64,000 nucleotides of DNA, taken from the NCBI RefSeq assembly GCF_016860545.1, contig NZ_BNEB01000005.1:1488001-1552000 (forward strand), given 5' to 3'. Under the pieces are notes generated by a model that did no database searches, was not told where the DNA came from, and saw only the letters and a program-made list of their open reading frames with translations. Positions 8,166 to 16,970 of the stretch are shown piece by piece. Numbering within the stretch: the first letter of the stretch is position 1; every line of letters begins with the position of its first letter. The stretch comes from Streptomyces asoensis. GTDB taxonomy: Bacteria; Actinomycetota; Actinomycetes; Streptomycetales; Streptomycetaceae. The position numbers and the translations under genes were made by a program.

Positions 8166-10256
8166 TCAGGCGGCGCGTTCCTCCGGCGCCGTCTCCAGCG
8201 GCACCTGGGGTCCGTCGGACTCGCGCAGCCAGCGGCGCAGGACGCGGTGGACGTGCTCCGCGCCGGACAGCTCCTCGTCGTCCCCGACGGGCGCGGACAG
8301 CGCGAGCGGCGAGAGCAGGAACGGTCTCGCCTGGGCGCCGCCGAGGCCGCCGTGCGAGCCGATCTGCTCCTCGAAGGCGAGGACCTCGCCGTCGGCGGGG
8401 TCGTGGAAGGAGTTGACCATGATGTCGGCGGTGTGCGGGAAGGAGTGGGTGCGGCGTACCGCGTCGGCGGCCCCCGGCCCGAACGCGGCCAGCGGGCCGG
8501 GCGTCCGGTCGAGTTCGGCCAGCGGGATCTGCGCGCCGAACGCGCCGAGCACGACACCGCCGTGCTCCTCGCTGCGCACCAGGAGGAAGCCGATTCCGGG
8601 GTGGTTGGCCAGTGTCGTCAGCAGGCCGGGGTGGCGGGCGTCGATCTCCTCCTTGCTCATCCGGTGCGGCACGTCGGGGAAGGAGACCAGGCCGAGGTTG
8701 CCCGAGGCCAGCACGAGCGGCTCCGGGCGCCGGGCGGCCGGGAGGTGTCGTCCGCCGCCCTCCTCGACGGGCCGGCGCAGCGCGGCGCGGACGGCGGCCC
8801 GGGCCTCGGCGCCGCTGTGGGTGCGTTCGGCCCGGCGCGGCACGGGCAGCCCGCAGCCGGCCCGCACCAGGTCACCCAGGGTGAGGCCGTAACGGGAGCG
8901 GAAGGTCTCGCCCGGGCTCTGGCCGTGGTCGGACAGGACGACGATCCGGTACGGGCGGGGGGCGTGCTCGGCGACGTTCTCCAGCAACGCCAGGGCCCGG
9001 TCGAGGCGGCCGAGGACCTGCTCGGTGTCCCGGCCGAGGGGCCCGGAGTGGTGCGCGACCTCGTCGTACGCCACCAGGTCGGCGTAGACCGCGGTGCGCC
9101 CGGCCAGCATGTCGCCCGTCACGGCGGCCACGACGACGTCGCGTTCGACGACGGTCGCGAAGGCGCGTACGAAGGGGTAGAGGCCGCCGCGCCCGACGCG
9201 CGGGCGTTCCTTGCGCAGCCGGGCCCGGGTGGACTGCGCGATCTCGCGGACGACCTCGGCGACGAACGACAGTGCGGTGCGCACGGCGTTGGCCGGGTCG
9301 GAGAAGTAGGCGAAGTAGCCGGCCCTGGAGCGGGTCTGCGGGCTGCGTCGGCGCGTGGCGATGGACAGCACCAGGGCCTGTTCGTCCGCGCCGCCGCCGA
9401 AGAGGTTGCCGCGGCTGGCGCCGTCGGCGCCGAGCAGCCCGCCGTCCCCGGTGTGTTCGACCGCCCGGCGCTGGAGCTCCGCGGCGCTGGTGGGACGGTT
9501 GCAGACCATCACCTCCCCGGTGTCCTTCTCGTACCAGCGGAAGGCCGGCACGTCGTGGTTGCTGCCGTGCAGGATGCCGAGCTGGCTGGCGCCGGTCTGG
9601 CTGGACCAGTCGGTGCGCCACGAGGTGAGCCGGTGGCTGGGCCCGGGGCGGCCGTCCGCCGCGGGGGCCCGGCCGAGCCACTTCGCGACGGTGGGCATCA
9701 GTCCCTTGCCCACCGCCGCCGTGAGGACGTCGTGGCCGACGCCGTCGAGCTGGAGGAAGACGGTGCCGTGGGTCGCGGGGCAGGCGGGGTCGCTTCTTCG
9801 CCGGCGGTCGGCGAGCCGGTACAGACGGCGGCGGTAGGCCTCGTCGTCGCGTACGGCCAGGGCGCCGCCCGTCGCGGAGGCCACGGCGGACATCACCGCG
9901 GCGACGATGACGGCGGTCTCGGGGGCCGCCTCGCTCTGCCCGGAGGGGTTCAGCCGCAGCGCGAGCAGCAGCAGCGAGCCGTTGAGGAAGAAGACCAGCA
10001 GGCCGAGGACGAGCGCGGGGACGAGCAGGAGCAGCCGCACCAGCAGCGGCCAGACCACGGCCGACAGGACACCGAAGACCCCGGCTGCGACGGCGGCGGT
10101 CATGGCGATGGTGGTGGCGCTGTCCCCGTCGGCGGACTGGAGCCGGAAGTCGGGCAGGATCCCCGCGAGCACCAGCATCGTCAGGGTGGAGACCGCCCAG
10201 ACGGCGACGCTCCGTCCGACCTGACTGGCGGCCCGCCGCCACCGCACCGCACGCAC
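8166..10256 (-). CDS. Holin-like membrane domain fused to type I phosphodiesterase/nucleotide pyrophosphatase
   Basis: 696-residue membrane protein. Residues ~15-150 contain about four hydrophobic helices (for example VSTLTMLVLAGILPDF and LLLLVPALVLGLLVFFLNGS), resembling the mycobacterial four-TM phage-holin family. The rest is an alkaline-phosphatase-superfamily domain. Metal-binding and nucleophile regions are recognisable: FLQLDGVGHD, TDWSSQTGASQ (with a likely Thr/Ser nucleophile), DLVAYDEVAHHSG and VLSDHGQSPG. It probably hydrolyses a phosphodiester or phosphate ester at the membrane; substrate unknown. The GTG start at 10256 has only a weak ribosome site. It is followed by an ~110-base gap to the MoxR gene on the same strand, so the three genes may form one unit. 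Confidence 0.85.
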   Translation of the reverse strand: MRAVRWRRAASQVGRSVAVWAVSTLTMLVLAGILPDFRLQSADGDSATTIAMTAAVAAGVFGVLSAVVWPLLVRLLLLVPALVLGLLVFFLNGSLLLLALRLNPSGQSEAAPETAVIVAAVMSAVASATGGALAVRDDEAYRRRLYRLADRRRRSDPACPATHGTVFLQLDGVGHDVLTAAVGKGLMPTVAKWLGRAPAADGRPGPSHRLTSWRTDWSSQTGASQLGILHGSNHDVPAFRWYEKDTGEVMVCNRPTSAAELQRRAVEHTGDGGLLGADGASRGNLFGGGADEQALVLSIATRRRSPQTRSRAGYFAYFSDPANAVRTALSFVAEVVREIAQSTRARLRKERPRVGRGGLYPFVRAFATVVERDVVVAAVTGDMLAGRTAVYADLVAYDEVAHHSGPLGRDTEQVLGRLDRALALLENVAEHAPRPYRIVVLSDHGQSPGETFRSRYGLTLGDLVRAGCGLPVPRRAERTHSGAEARAAVRAALRRPVEEGGGRHLPAARRPEPLVLASGNLGLVSFPDVPHRMSKEEIDARHPGLLTTLANHPGIGFLLVRSEEHGGVVLGAFGAQIPLAELDRTPGPLAAFGPGAADAVRRTHSFPHTADIMVNSFHDPADGEVLAFEEQIGSHGGLGGAQARPFLLSPLALSAPVGDDEELSGAEHVHRVLRRWLRESDGPQVPLETAPEERAA

Positions 10257-10339
10257 GCCCCGTACCTCACGTTCCGGCCCCGACGCCCGCGGCGACCGCC
10301 CTCCACCTTGTCATACCGGGCCGACGGGCACCCCCGGGA

Positions 10340-10750
10340 CTACCGCCCGTCGTAGCCGGCCGTCGGCATCGACAGCCGCCGGTGGACCCGGGCCTTCATC
10401 TGCGCGTCGTAGGCGGGCTCGGCGCTGCCGACGGTCTCCACCCGCACACCGCGCCGCGCGCACTCCGCCGTGAACTCCTCCACCGACGACAGCGCGCTCT
10501 CCAGCACCCGGTGGCTGGGGGCGACGAACAGGTCGGCGCCGGCCCGGACGCCGTCCCACAGCACGCAGTGGTCGGGGCGCAGTCCGCGCACCAGCAGCTC
10601 CCGGCCGACCACGTAGCCGCGCTCCGCGGCCCAGCGCGCGCACATCGCGTGCTGGCTGCGGGAATCGACCAGGAAGGGATCGGCGTCCAGTTCCTCGAGC
10701 GGCGTCAGACTCGCGATCGCCGTGACCCGCACGACCCGCACCGGTCCCAT
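10340..10750 (-). CDS. Conserved hypothetical protein
   Basis: 136-residue protein with no family recognised. The ATG at 10750 is preceded by GAGGGGGA five bases upstream, which decides the start although the frame stays open further. The sequence is mixed alpha/beta, with a C-terminal half containing ECARRGVRVETVGSAEPAYD and no membrane segment. It is divergent from the metallo-hydrolase gene at 10835, leaving an 84-base shared promoter region. Confidence 0.65.
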   Translation of the reverse strand: MGPVRVVRVTAIASLTPLEELDADPFLVDSRSQHAMCARWAAERGYVVGRELLVRGLRPDHCVLWDGVRAGADLFVAPSHRVLESALSSVEEFTAECARRGVRVETVGSAEPAYDAQMKARVHRRLSMPTAGYDGR

Positions 10751-10834
10751 GGCGTCCCCCTCACCTCCGGGTTTCGCCGCCGACCCTACTCCTGCCCGTA
10801 GGCTTCGGGGGAGTCGCGCGAAGGAGGCAAAGAG

Positions 10835-11608
10835 GTGGCGGTGGAGATCACGTGGTGGGGGCACGCCACCTGCACGGTCGAGGATTCGGACGTACGGGTG
10901 CTCACCGATCCTCTGTTCGCCCGCCGCCTCGCCCATCTGCGGCGCCGCCGCGGCGCGCTGCCCCCGCCCGGCGCCTGGCAGGCGGACGTGGCGCTCGTCT
11001 CGCACCTGCACGCCGACCATCTGCATCTGCCCTCGCTGGCGCGCCTTGCGCCGGGCACGCGCCTGCTGGTGCCCCGGGGCGCACCGCGCGCCGTCCCCGG
11101 GCTGCGGCGCCTGCGGCATCTGCGGATCAGCGAGATGGCGCCGGGCGACGAGACCACCGTCGGCGCGGTGCGCGTGCGGGCCGTTCCCGCGCACCACGAC
11201 GGAAGGCGGCTGCCGGTCGGACGGCACCACTCCCCCGCGCTGGGGTACGTCGTCGAGGGCCTGGCCAGGACGTACTTCGCCGGGGACACCGGCCTGTTCG
11301 ACGACATGGCCGAGGAGGTCGGGCCGGTCGACGTCGCGTTGCTGCCGGTGGGCGGCTGGGGCCCGTATCTCGGCGAGGGGCACCTGGACGCGGGACGCGC
11401 GGCCGAGGCGCTGGCCCGGCTGGCGCCGCACAGCGCGGTACCGGTGCACTACGGCACGTACTGGCCGATCGGGATGGACGCCGTGCGCCCCCATGAATTC
11501 CATGCTCCCGGCGAGGAGTTCGTGCGGTTCGCGGCGCAGCGGGCGCCGCGCGTGTCGGTGTACCGGCTCGCGCACGGGGAGAGCGTGCGCCCGGAGGTCT
11601 CCCGGTGA
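10835..11608 (+). CDS. Metallo-beta-lactamase-fold hydrolase (UlaG/RomA-like)
   Basis: 257-residue MBL-fold enzyme. The metal-binding signature is SHLHADHL near residue 55; further ligands are PAHHDG, the Asp of FAGDTGLF and VHYGTYWP. The N-terminal WWGHATCTV is typical of UlaG-like and NAPE-PLD-like members. Substrate unknown. The start is GTG at 10835, with AAGGAGG seven bases upstream. Its stop overlaps the start of the DedA gene (GTGA), suggesting coupled expression with a membrane protein. Confidence 0.88.
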   Translation: MAVEITWWGHATCTVEDSDVRVLTDPLFARRLAHLRRRRGALPPPGAWQADVALVSHLHADHLHLPSLARLAPGTRLLVPRGAPRAVPGLRRLRHLRISEMAPGDETTVGAVRVRAVPAHHDGRRLPVGRHHSPALGYVVEGLARTYFAGDTGLFDDMAEEVGPVDVALLPVGGWGPYLGEGHLDAGRAAEALARLAPHSAVPVHYGTYWPIGMDAVRPHEFHAPGEEFVRFAAQRAPRVSVYRLAHGESVRPEVSR

Positions 11609-12234
11609 AGTGGTGGCTCGCCACGGCCGTGACCGTCGTGCCGACGCAGTCCACGCAGCAGGCCCTCGGTTACCCGTCGCTGTTCCTGCTGGTGCTGATC
11701 GGGGCGCTGGTGCCGGTGATCCCGACGGGGGCGCTGGTGAGTTCGGCGGCCGTGGTCGCCGTCCATCAGACGGTGCCGTTCGCGCTGGCGGCGGTCTTCG
11801 TGACGGCGTCGCTCGCGGCGTTCTGCGGGGACGCGGCGCTGTACTGGCTGGGGCGGCGCGGGATGCGGTCGGACCACGGCTCGCGCTGGCTGGAGGCCAT
11901 CCGCTCGCGGGCCCCGCAGGAGCGGCTGGAGCAGGCGCAGGGCAAGCTGGCCGACCACGGCACGGCCGTGCTGGTGCTGTCCCGGCTGGTCCCGGCGGGC
12001 CGCATACCGGTGATGCTGGCCTGTCTGATGGCGGAGTGGCCGCTGCGCCGCTTCGCGCGGGGGAACCTTCCGGCGTGTCTGGCCTGGGCGCTGACCTACC
12101 AGCTGATCGGGATACTCGGCGGCTCGCTCTTCCCCGAGCCCTGGGAGGGCGTGCTCGCCGCGATCGTGCTGACCGTGCTGGTCGGGGCGGCCCCGGGCCT
12201 GTGGCGCCGGTTCAGGGGGACACGGGCCGCGTGA
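11605..12234 (+). CDS. DedA-family membrane protein
   Basis: 209-residue integral membrane protein with about five hydrophobic segments. It carries DedA hallmarks: the re-entrant-loop region with VPVIPTGALV near residue 38, GDAALYWLGRRG near residue 74, and the arginine motif LSRLVPAGRIPVMLACL near residue 125. Members of this family have been linked to lipid scrambling and membrane homeostasis. The GTG start lies within the stop of the upstream MBL-fold gene, so the two are coupled. The 3' end overlaps the convergent MBL gene by 23 bases. Confidence 0.85.
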   Translation: MKWWLATAVTVVPTQSTQQALGYPSLFLLVLIGALVPVIPTGALVSSAAVVAVHQTVPFALAAVFVTASLAAFCGDAALYWLGRRGMRSDHGSRWLEAIRSRAPQERLEQAQGKLADHGTAVLVLSRLVPAGRIPVMLACLMAEWPLRRFARGNLPACLAWALTYQLIGILGGSLFPEPWEGVLAAIVLTVLVGAAPGLWRRFRGTRAA

Positions 12235-13288
12235 CCGCGTCGCGCTCGAGCACGCGAGCGCCCCCGACCGGCAGGTCCCACAGGTCGTCCCGGTCGAGTC
12301 CCGCCTTCCGCCAGGCGGCACGCACGCGCGTGAGGGGCTCCAGAACGGGCTCGGCGGACAGCACGAACGTGCCCCAGTGCATCGGGGCCATGCGGCGGGC
12401 CCCGAGATCGAGATGGGCGCGGACCGCCTCCTCCGGATCGCAGTGGACGTCCCTGAGCCACCAGCGGGGGTCGTAGGCGCCGATGGGCAGCAGGGCCAGG
12501 TCGATGCCCGGGTGGCGCCGGCCGATGCGCGAGAACCAGTGGCCGTAGCCCGTGTCCCCGGCGAAGTACACGCTGCGCCCGTCGGGCGCGGTGAGCACCC
12601 AGCCGCCCCAGAGCGAGTGGCAGGTGTCGGTCAGGGTCCGCTTGGACCAGTGGTGCGAGGGCACGAAGTCGAAGCGCACACCGGACAGTTCGGCCGCCTC
12701 CCACCAGTCCAGCTCGGTGACCCGGGTGAACCGGCGCCGCAGGAACCAGCGTCCGAGCCCGGCCGGCACGAACACCGGTGTGTCGCGCGGGAGTCGGCGC
12801 AGGGTCGGGGCGTCCAGATGGTCGTAGTGGTTGTGGCTGACGACGACCGCGTCGACGCGCGGCAGCGCCTCCCAGGCGATCCCGACGGGGGTGATCCGCG
12901 CCGGGGTGCCCAGGATCCGGCGGGACCAGACGGGGTCGGTCAGGACGGTGAGACCGCCGATGCGGATCACCCAGCTGGCGTGTCCCGCCCAGGAGACGGC
13001 GATCGTGCGGGCGTCGGCGTGCGGCAGCGGCGCGGGCGCGTACGGCAGTCGCGCGATGTCGGCGAGGCCCTCCTTGCCGGGGCGGACGGAGCCCTCGCGG
13101 GCGAAGCGGGCGAGGGTCTTGAGGCCGGGCAGGGGCGAGGTCAGCCGGTCGTGGAACGACCGCGGCCACACCCGCGGCTCCCCGTGCCGGCGCGGCTCGG
13201 CGAGCGGGGGCGGGGAGGGCACGAGCGGGGACGAGGCACCCCCGGGGGGCACCGTGCCGGCGGTGGTCGACTCGGACCGCTGCGTCAT
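12212..13288 (-). CDS. Metallo-beta-lactamase-fold hydrolase (NAPE-PLD-like)
   Basis: 358-residue MBL-fold protein, longer than its neighbour at 10835 but of the same broad group. The signature SHNHYDHLD gives the metal ligands; others are PSHHWSKR, FAGDTGYG and MHWGTFVLS. The WWLRDVHCDPEEAVRAHLDL region is typical of NAPE-PLD-like or RomA-like proteins, which act on N-acyl phospholipids or related amides in known cases; no substrate can be assigned here. The ATG start overlaps the stop of the upstream aminotransferase-like gene (ATGA), so the two are translated together. Confidence 0.88.
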   Translation of the reverse strand: MTQRSESTTAGTVPPGGASSPLVPSPPPLAEPRRHGEPRVWPRSFHDRLTSPLPGLKTLARFAREGSVRPGKEGLADIARLPYAPAPLPHADARTIAVSWAGHASWVIRIGGLTVLTDPVWSRRILGTPARITPVGIAWEALPRVDAVVVSHNHYDHLDAPTLRRLPRDTPVFVPAGLGRWFLRRRFTRVTELDWWEAAELSGVRFDFVPSHHWSKRTLTDTCHSLWGGWVLTAPDGRSVYFAGDTGYGHWFSRIGRRHPGIDLALLPIGAYDPRWWLRDVHCDPEEAVRAHLDLGARRMAPMHWGTFVLSAEPVLEPLTRVRAAWRKAGLDRDDLWDLPVGGARVLERDAVTRPVSP

Positions 13289-14535
13289 CGAGGGGGCTCC
13301 CGTCGCCGGGCGTCGTCACGGAGATCGTCGAAGAACGACCTCACGAGTGCCAACGCGCGTTGCACGTGCGGCAGTTCCAACGGCGCGGGAGCCGTGAGGC
13401 ATTCCGCGCGCTGCGCGTCCGTCCCGTCCAGCAGCACCCCGGTGGACAGCCGGACCCGCAGGGCCGCGAGGTCGTCCCCGAAGCGGTGACCGCCCGGCGC
13501 GGGCATCCCGAGCCGGGCGCCGAGGTGGTCCTCCAGGTCCTGGGCGTCGTCGACGCCGCGCGCGGCGAGCGCGGCGCGCAGCGGTTCGAGATCGACGTAC
13601 AGGTGACGGCCGGCCCGGGGCGGGAGCGCGAGGCCGCCCGCGGCGACCACGACACCGTGCAGGGCGTCGGCCACGCACGCGTGCAGGCGTACGGCGGCGG
13701 CCACCCGCGCGGTGACCGGGCCGGGCTCGGTCAGGGCGTACGCGGCCGCGGCGGCGACCGGCGCGGCCACCCGCGCGCCGAGCGCGGTCAGCACGTCGAG
13801 CACGCGCGCGTGCAGGTCGTCGCCGTCGGCCGTGGCGGGAAACCGCGCGACGGCCGCGGGCCAGCCGGCGGGCAGCAGCGCGCCGGCGAGGTCGCCGACG
13901 ACGGTGACCCGCTCGGGCAGCATCTCGGCGGGGCCGACCAGCACGGTCTCGTGCGGGGCGTGCAGAGTGTCGCGCCAGGTCTCGTCGCTGACCAGGTGCA
14001 GGCCCTCGCCCGCGGCGGCCTCCACCGCCTCGTGCAGCACCTCGGGCGGTGCGACGGTGGCGGTGGGGTCGTCGGCGACGGACAGCACCAGCAGGCGCGG
14101 GTCCCCGCCCTCGGCCCGCACCCGGCGCACCGTCTCCAGCAGGGCGTACGGGTCGGGGACACCGCCGCACTCGGCGGGGGTCGGTACGTGGAAGACCGGT
14201 CGTCCCAGCAGGCGCGCGTACGGCGCCCACCAGGCCGCGCAGGGACGGGGCACGAGGACGTCGCCGCCGATGGCCGCGGTCAGCGCGAGCAGCAGCGCGG
14301 GGGCGCCCGGTCCGGCGACGGCCCGGCCCGCTCCCGCGGGGACGCCGCGCCGCTCCCAGTAGCCGCGGGCGGCGTCGAGGAGGGCGGTGCCCCCGCCGAC
14401 CGGCTCGCCGTCGGGGCGGCGGCCGGCGGCCTCGGTGAGCACCCGGACGAGTTCCGGCAGCACCGGCAGTCCGTCGGAGGGCGGCGACGGGCCGTAGCGG
14501 ACGGGCCCGTGGTCCTCGGCTTCCGTCCGCCGCAT
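13285..14535 (-). CDS. Class I/II aminotransferase-like protein, probably lacking the PLP lysine
   Basis: 416-residue protein with the fold-type I PLP-enzyme layout: N-terminal GPSPPSDGLPVLPELV, large-domain VAGPGAPALLLALTAAI, the pyridine-ring Asp region HLVSDETWRDTL, and C-terminal LRVRLSTGVLL. The position where active enzymes have a Ser-x-Ser-Lys motif reads VVGDLAGALLPAGW, with no lysine, so internal aldimine formation looks impossible. It may be a pseudo-enzyme with a binding or regulatory role. The start is ATG 14535, after GGAGGAG. It is coupled by an ATGA overlap to the MBL-fold hydrolase downstream. Confidence 0.75.
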   Translation of the reverse strand: MRRTEAEDHGPVRYGPSPPSDGLPVLPELVRVLTEAAGRRPDGEPVGGGTALLDAARGYWERRGVPAGAGRAVAGPGAPALLLALTAAIGGDVLVPRPCAAWWAPYARLLGRPVFHVPTPAECGGVPDPYALLETVRRVRAEGGDPRLLVLSVADDPTATVAPPEVLHEAVEAAAGEGLHLVSDETWRDTLHAPHETVLVGPAEMLPERVTVVGDLAGALLPAGWPAAVARFPATADGDDLHARVLDVLTALGARVAAPVAAAAAYALTEPGPVTARVAAAVRLHACVADALHGVVVAAGGLALPPRAGRHLYVDLEPLRAALAARGVDDAQDLEDHLGARLGMPAPGGHRFGDDLAALRVRLSTGVLLDGTDAQRAECLTAPAPLELPHVQRALALVRSFFDDLRDDARRREPPR

Positions 14536-14997
14536 GTGCTCCTCCGCCCGGTCCGCCTCGGTTGCGCCCGCTCCCGGCCGGGTGCGGTGCCTGTTCCCCG
14601 CCGGAGACCGTCCTTCGCCCGGTTCCCGGCGCCTCGTCGTCCGGACGCGGTGCGCATCCGCCCCGGGCGACGCGTGACTGCGTCTGCCGTGCCGCACCCC
14701 GCGCCGTACGGCCCGCACGCGGCCACCGGGCCGCCCCGCCCGACCCGGTGGGCCGACCCGGTCCGCGTGGCCCGTGCGCCCGACGGCCCGTACGAGGCCC
14801 GAGGGGCGTGTCCCTCGCGTGGGACCGGACGCTCGTACGAGGCGGATCGTGCCCCGGGGAGACGAGTACCCCGTGGGACCTCGCCCCATGGCCGCCTTCC
14901 TCACGCACCCGGCCCCCACGAGCCGCCCGGCCCCCGGCAGGTCCCTCCCCCGGAGGCCCCGTGCCGGGCGGGGGTGGTGTGGGGGACGGTGTGGGGG
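14536..14997. other. 462-base intergenic region without a recognisable gene
   Basis: The region lies between the aminotransferase-like gene, transcribed leftward, and the secreted protein gene, whose stop is at 14998. The leftward frame stays open through it but encodes an Arg/Gly/Pro-rich string of the kind GC-rich non-coding DNA gives. The ribosome site at 14535 marks the real start. It presumably holds the promoter of the aminotransferase/hydrolase pair; no clear -10/-35 pair was found. Confidence 0.6.
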
Positions 14998-15744
14998 TCA
15001 CGCGTCGGTCGTCGGGGCACGTCGGCGCAGTCGGTGTACGGCGGCGCCGAGCGCGCCGGCGATCAGCAGGCCGCCGGCGGCGAGCGCGGGGACGGAGTCC
15101 GTGAAGGCGCCGCCCTGACCGGCCTGGACGCCGTGCTCGACGGGGGCGGGGGCGCAGCCGGGGTCACGGGACGCGCCGGCACGGGGCCGCACCTCGGCCG
15201 GGGGGCACGGCGGGGCGGTGCGGCAGTTCTCGGCGCGTCCCGGGTCGGCGCCCGGGGACGGCGGGCACGGACGGCCGGTGGCACAGGCCGCGGCGGACGC
15301 CGAGGCACACGGCTGCGGCCGGACGCGCGAGACGTCCAGCGTGGCGCTCCACGGGCTGCCCTGCCCGCCGGGCGCCGCCGGGCAGGTGCCGTCGACCGTC
15401 CAGGCGGCGTCGGGTCCGACCGCGTCCGGGCTCACCTCGAGATCGGCGGCGGGCGCGATCCGGGCGGTGCCCCGGTAGGCGGCGCCGGACTGCGCGTCGT
15501 CGCCGCCCGGCACCTTGGCGAGTTTGACGGTGCCCTCGGCGAAGGCCTGCGAGCTGGCGTCGAGGCTCTCGGGCGCGGCGCCGCCGAGGGCACCGCAGGA
15601 GACGGACACGGTGACGCTGCCGCCCGGGGCCACGCTGCCCGGGCTGACCTCGGCCGCCGGGTCCGCGGACGCGGCCGGACCGGCGGCGGTCAGGAGGGCA
15701 CCGGCCGCGGCGAGGGCGGAGAGGAAGTGGACGGTGCCACGCAT
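14998..15744 (-). CDS. Secreted, membrane-anchored Cys-containing protein
   Basis: 248-residue exported protein. Residues 1-27 are a signal peptide (hydrophobic core LSALAAAGALLTAAGPAASA). The middle ~120 residues form a beta-rich domain (SPGSVAPGGSVTVSVSCGAL). It is followed by a Pro- and Cys-rich linker with about six cysteines (for example CASASAAACATGRPCPPSPG). The C-terminus has a hydrophobic helix (VPALAAGGLLIAGALGAAV) and the basic tail HRLRRR, so it is probably anchored in the membrane and exposed outside. There is no LPXTG motif. Similar hypothetical surface proteins are common in Streptomyces. Function unknown. It lies downstream of a sigma factor gene on the same strand, with a 178-base gap. 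Confidence 0.8.
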   Translation of the reverse strand: MRGTVHFLSALAAAGALLTAAGPAASADPAAEVSPGSVAPGGSVTVSVSCGALGGAAPESLDASSQAFAEGTVKLAKVPGGDDAQSGAAYRGTARIAPAADLEVSPDAVGPDAAWTVDGTCPAAPGGQGSPWSATLDVSRVRPQPCASASAAACATGRPCPPSPGADPGRAENCRTAPPCPPAEVRPRAGASRDPGCAPAPVEHGVQAGQGGAFTDSVPALAAGGLLIAGALGAAVHRLRRRAPTTDA

Positions 15745-15922
15745 GGGACGGGTTCCTTCGGCCGACGACTGCGGATCGGGGCGGTGCGCCGCCCCACAGC
15801 CATCAGAGCCCGGGGTCCGTCCGGACGCGCGCGGCCGGAGGCCATTGGCGGGACACGGGCCCCCGACCGGGTGACCGGCGACCCGGCCTCGCGGACCCCG
15901 CCCCGGCGCCGGAACGGCCCTG

Positions 15923-16717
15923 CTACGCCGTGTCCTGCATCACCTGGTCCCGCAGCCGGGTGCAGCAGCGGCTGATGAGCCGGGACACGTGCATCTGCGA
16001 GATGCCCAGCTGTTCGGCGATCCGGCTCTGCGTCATGTCGCCGAAGAAGCGCATGTACAGGATCGTCCGCTCCCGTTCGGGCAGCGCGGCGATCCGCAGC
16101 CGGACGGCTTCGCGGTCGACGACCGTGTCCAGCGCCGGGTCCGCCTCACCGAGCGCGTCGCCCGGCGAGTAGCCGTCCTCGCTGCCCGGCAGCTCCGCGT
16201 CGAGGGACAGCGCGGTGAAGCTCTCCAGCGCCTCCAGCCCGGTGCGGACGTCGTCCTCGCTCAGCTGCGCCCGTTCGGCGATCTCGCCGACGGTGGGCCG
16301 CCGACCGGAGACGCTCCCGGCCAGCTCCTGGCCGGCGGAACGGACCCGGTTGCGCAGTTCCTGCACGCGGCGCGGCACGTGCAGGGCCCACATGTGGTCG
16401 CGGAAGTGCCGCTTGATCTCCCCGGTGACGGTGGGGACGGCGTAGCTCTCGAAGGCGTTCCCGAGCCGGGGGTCGTAGCGGTCGACGGCCTTGACCAGGC
16501 CGAGGGCGGCGACCTGGCGCAGGTCGTCGAGGGACTCGCCGCGGTTGCGGAAGCGCCCGGCGAGGCGGTCGGCCATCGGCAGCCAGGCCTCGACGACCCG
16601 GCTGCGCAGCGCGTCGCGCCGGGGCCCCGGGGGCAGGGCCACCAGCCTGCGGAAGGCGTCGGCGGTGTCGGGGGCGTCGTCGTGCGCACGGCGGTGGGCG
16701 TTCGCTCGGTTCGGCAT
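15923..16717 (-). CDS. RNA polymerase sigma factor of the SigB/SigF/SigG family
   Basis: 264-residue group 3 sigma factor. Region 2 contains LDDLRQVAALGLVKAVDRYD and FESYAVPTVTGEIKRHFRDH. Region 3 has PTVGEIAERAQLSEDDV. Region 4 has LPERERTILYMRFFGDMTQS and a helix-turn-helix ending ISQMHVSRLISR. This family directs stress and developmental genes in Streptomyces. The ATG at 16717 is chosen by family length; its ribosome site (AGGGAG) is unusually far upstream, so the start is not certain. No anti-sigma gene is adjacent. About 140 bases upstream is a SigB-like promoter element (16860-16883), consistent with autoregulation. Confidence 0.9.
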   Translation of the reverse strand: MPNRANAHRRAHDDAPDTADAFRRLVALPPGPRRDALRSRVVEAWLPMADRLAGRFRNRGESLDDLRQVAALGLVKAVDRYDPRLGNAFESYAVPTVTGEIKRHFRDHMWALHVPRRVQELRNRVRSAGQELAGSVSGRRPTVGEIAERAQLSEDDVRTGLEALESFTALSLDAELPGSEDGYSPGDALGEADPALDTVVDREAVRLRIAALPERERTILYMRFFGDMTQSRIAEQLGISQMHVSRLISRCCTRLRDQVMQDTA

Positions 16718-16859
16718 GGGGTTGGGACAACTCCCTGGGCTGGGCTCGGGATCGGCCGGTCCCCGGGGAGGCGCCACAGCGGCCCGGACGGGCCTGCGGG
16801 GCTCGCGACACGCGGCCTCCCACGGGCGTGCCTCCGGTCCGAAGCACTGTGGCTGCGCC

Positions 16860-16883
16860 TGCCCCGGGCCCCGGCCGCCAAAC
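16860..16883 (-). promoter_or_regulatory. SigB-type promoter element upstream of the sigma factor gene
   Basis: On the minus strand GTTT (16883-16880) is followed after 14 bases by GGGGCA (16865-16860). Streptomyces SigB promoters have the form GNNT, 14-16 bases, GGGTA. The same GTTTGGC core and spacing occur at 31304-31327 and 29850-29873. The -10 match is imperfect. Confidence 0.45.
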
Positions 16884-16970
16884 ACCCGCCGGGTTTTCCG
16901 GCGCTCGGGGCGGTCACTTGTCACAGGGACTCCACCGCACGCCCGTGTCCCCCGCACAGGAGGTCCCTCC

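Noticed and set aside
6675..10355. 1226-codon plus-strand frame across the MoxR and phosphodiesterase genes
   Set aside because: It runs antisense to three genes with clear motifs (Walker A, HEMLH, SDHG) and is low-complexity Gly/Ala/Arg sequence; no ribosome site at its start.
14536..14919. N-terminal extension of the aminotransferase-like protein
   Set aside because: No homology-like content, Arg/Gly-rich, and a good ribosome site sits just before the ATG at 14535.
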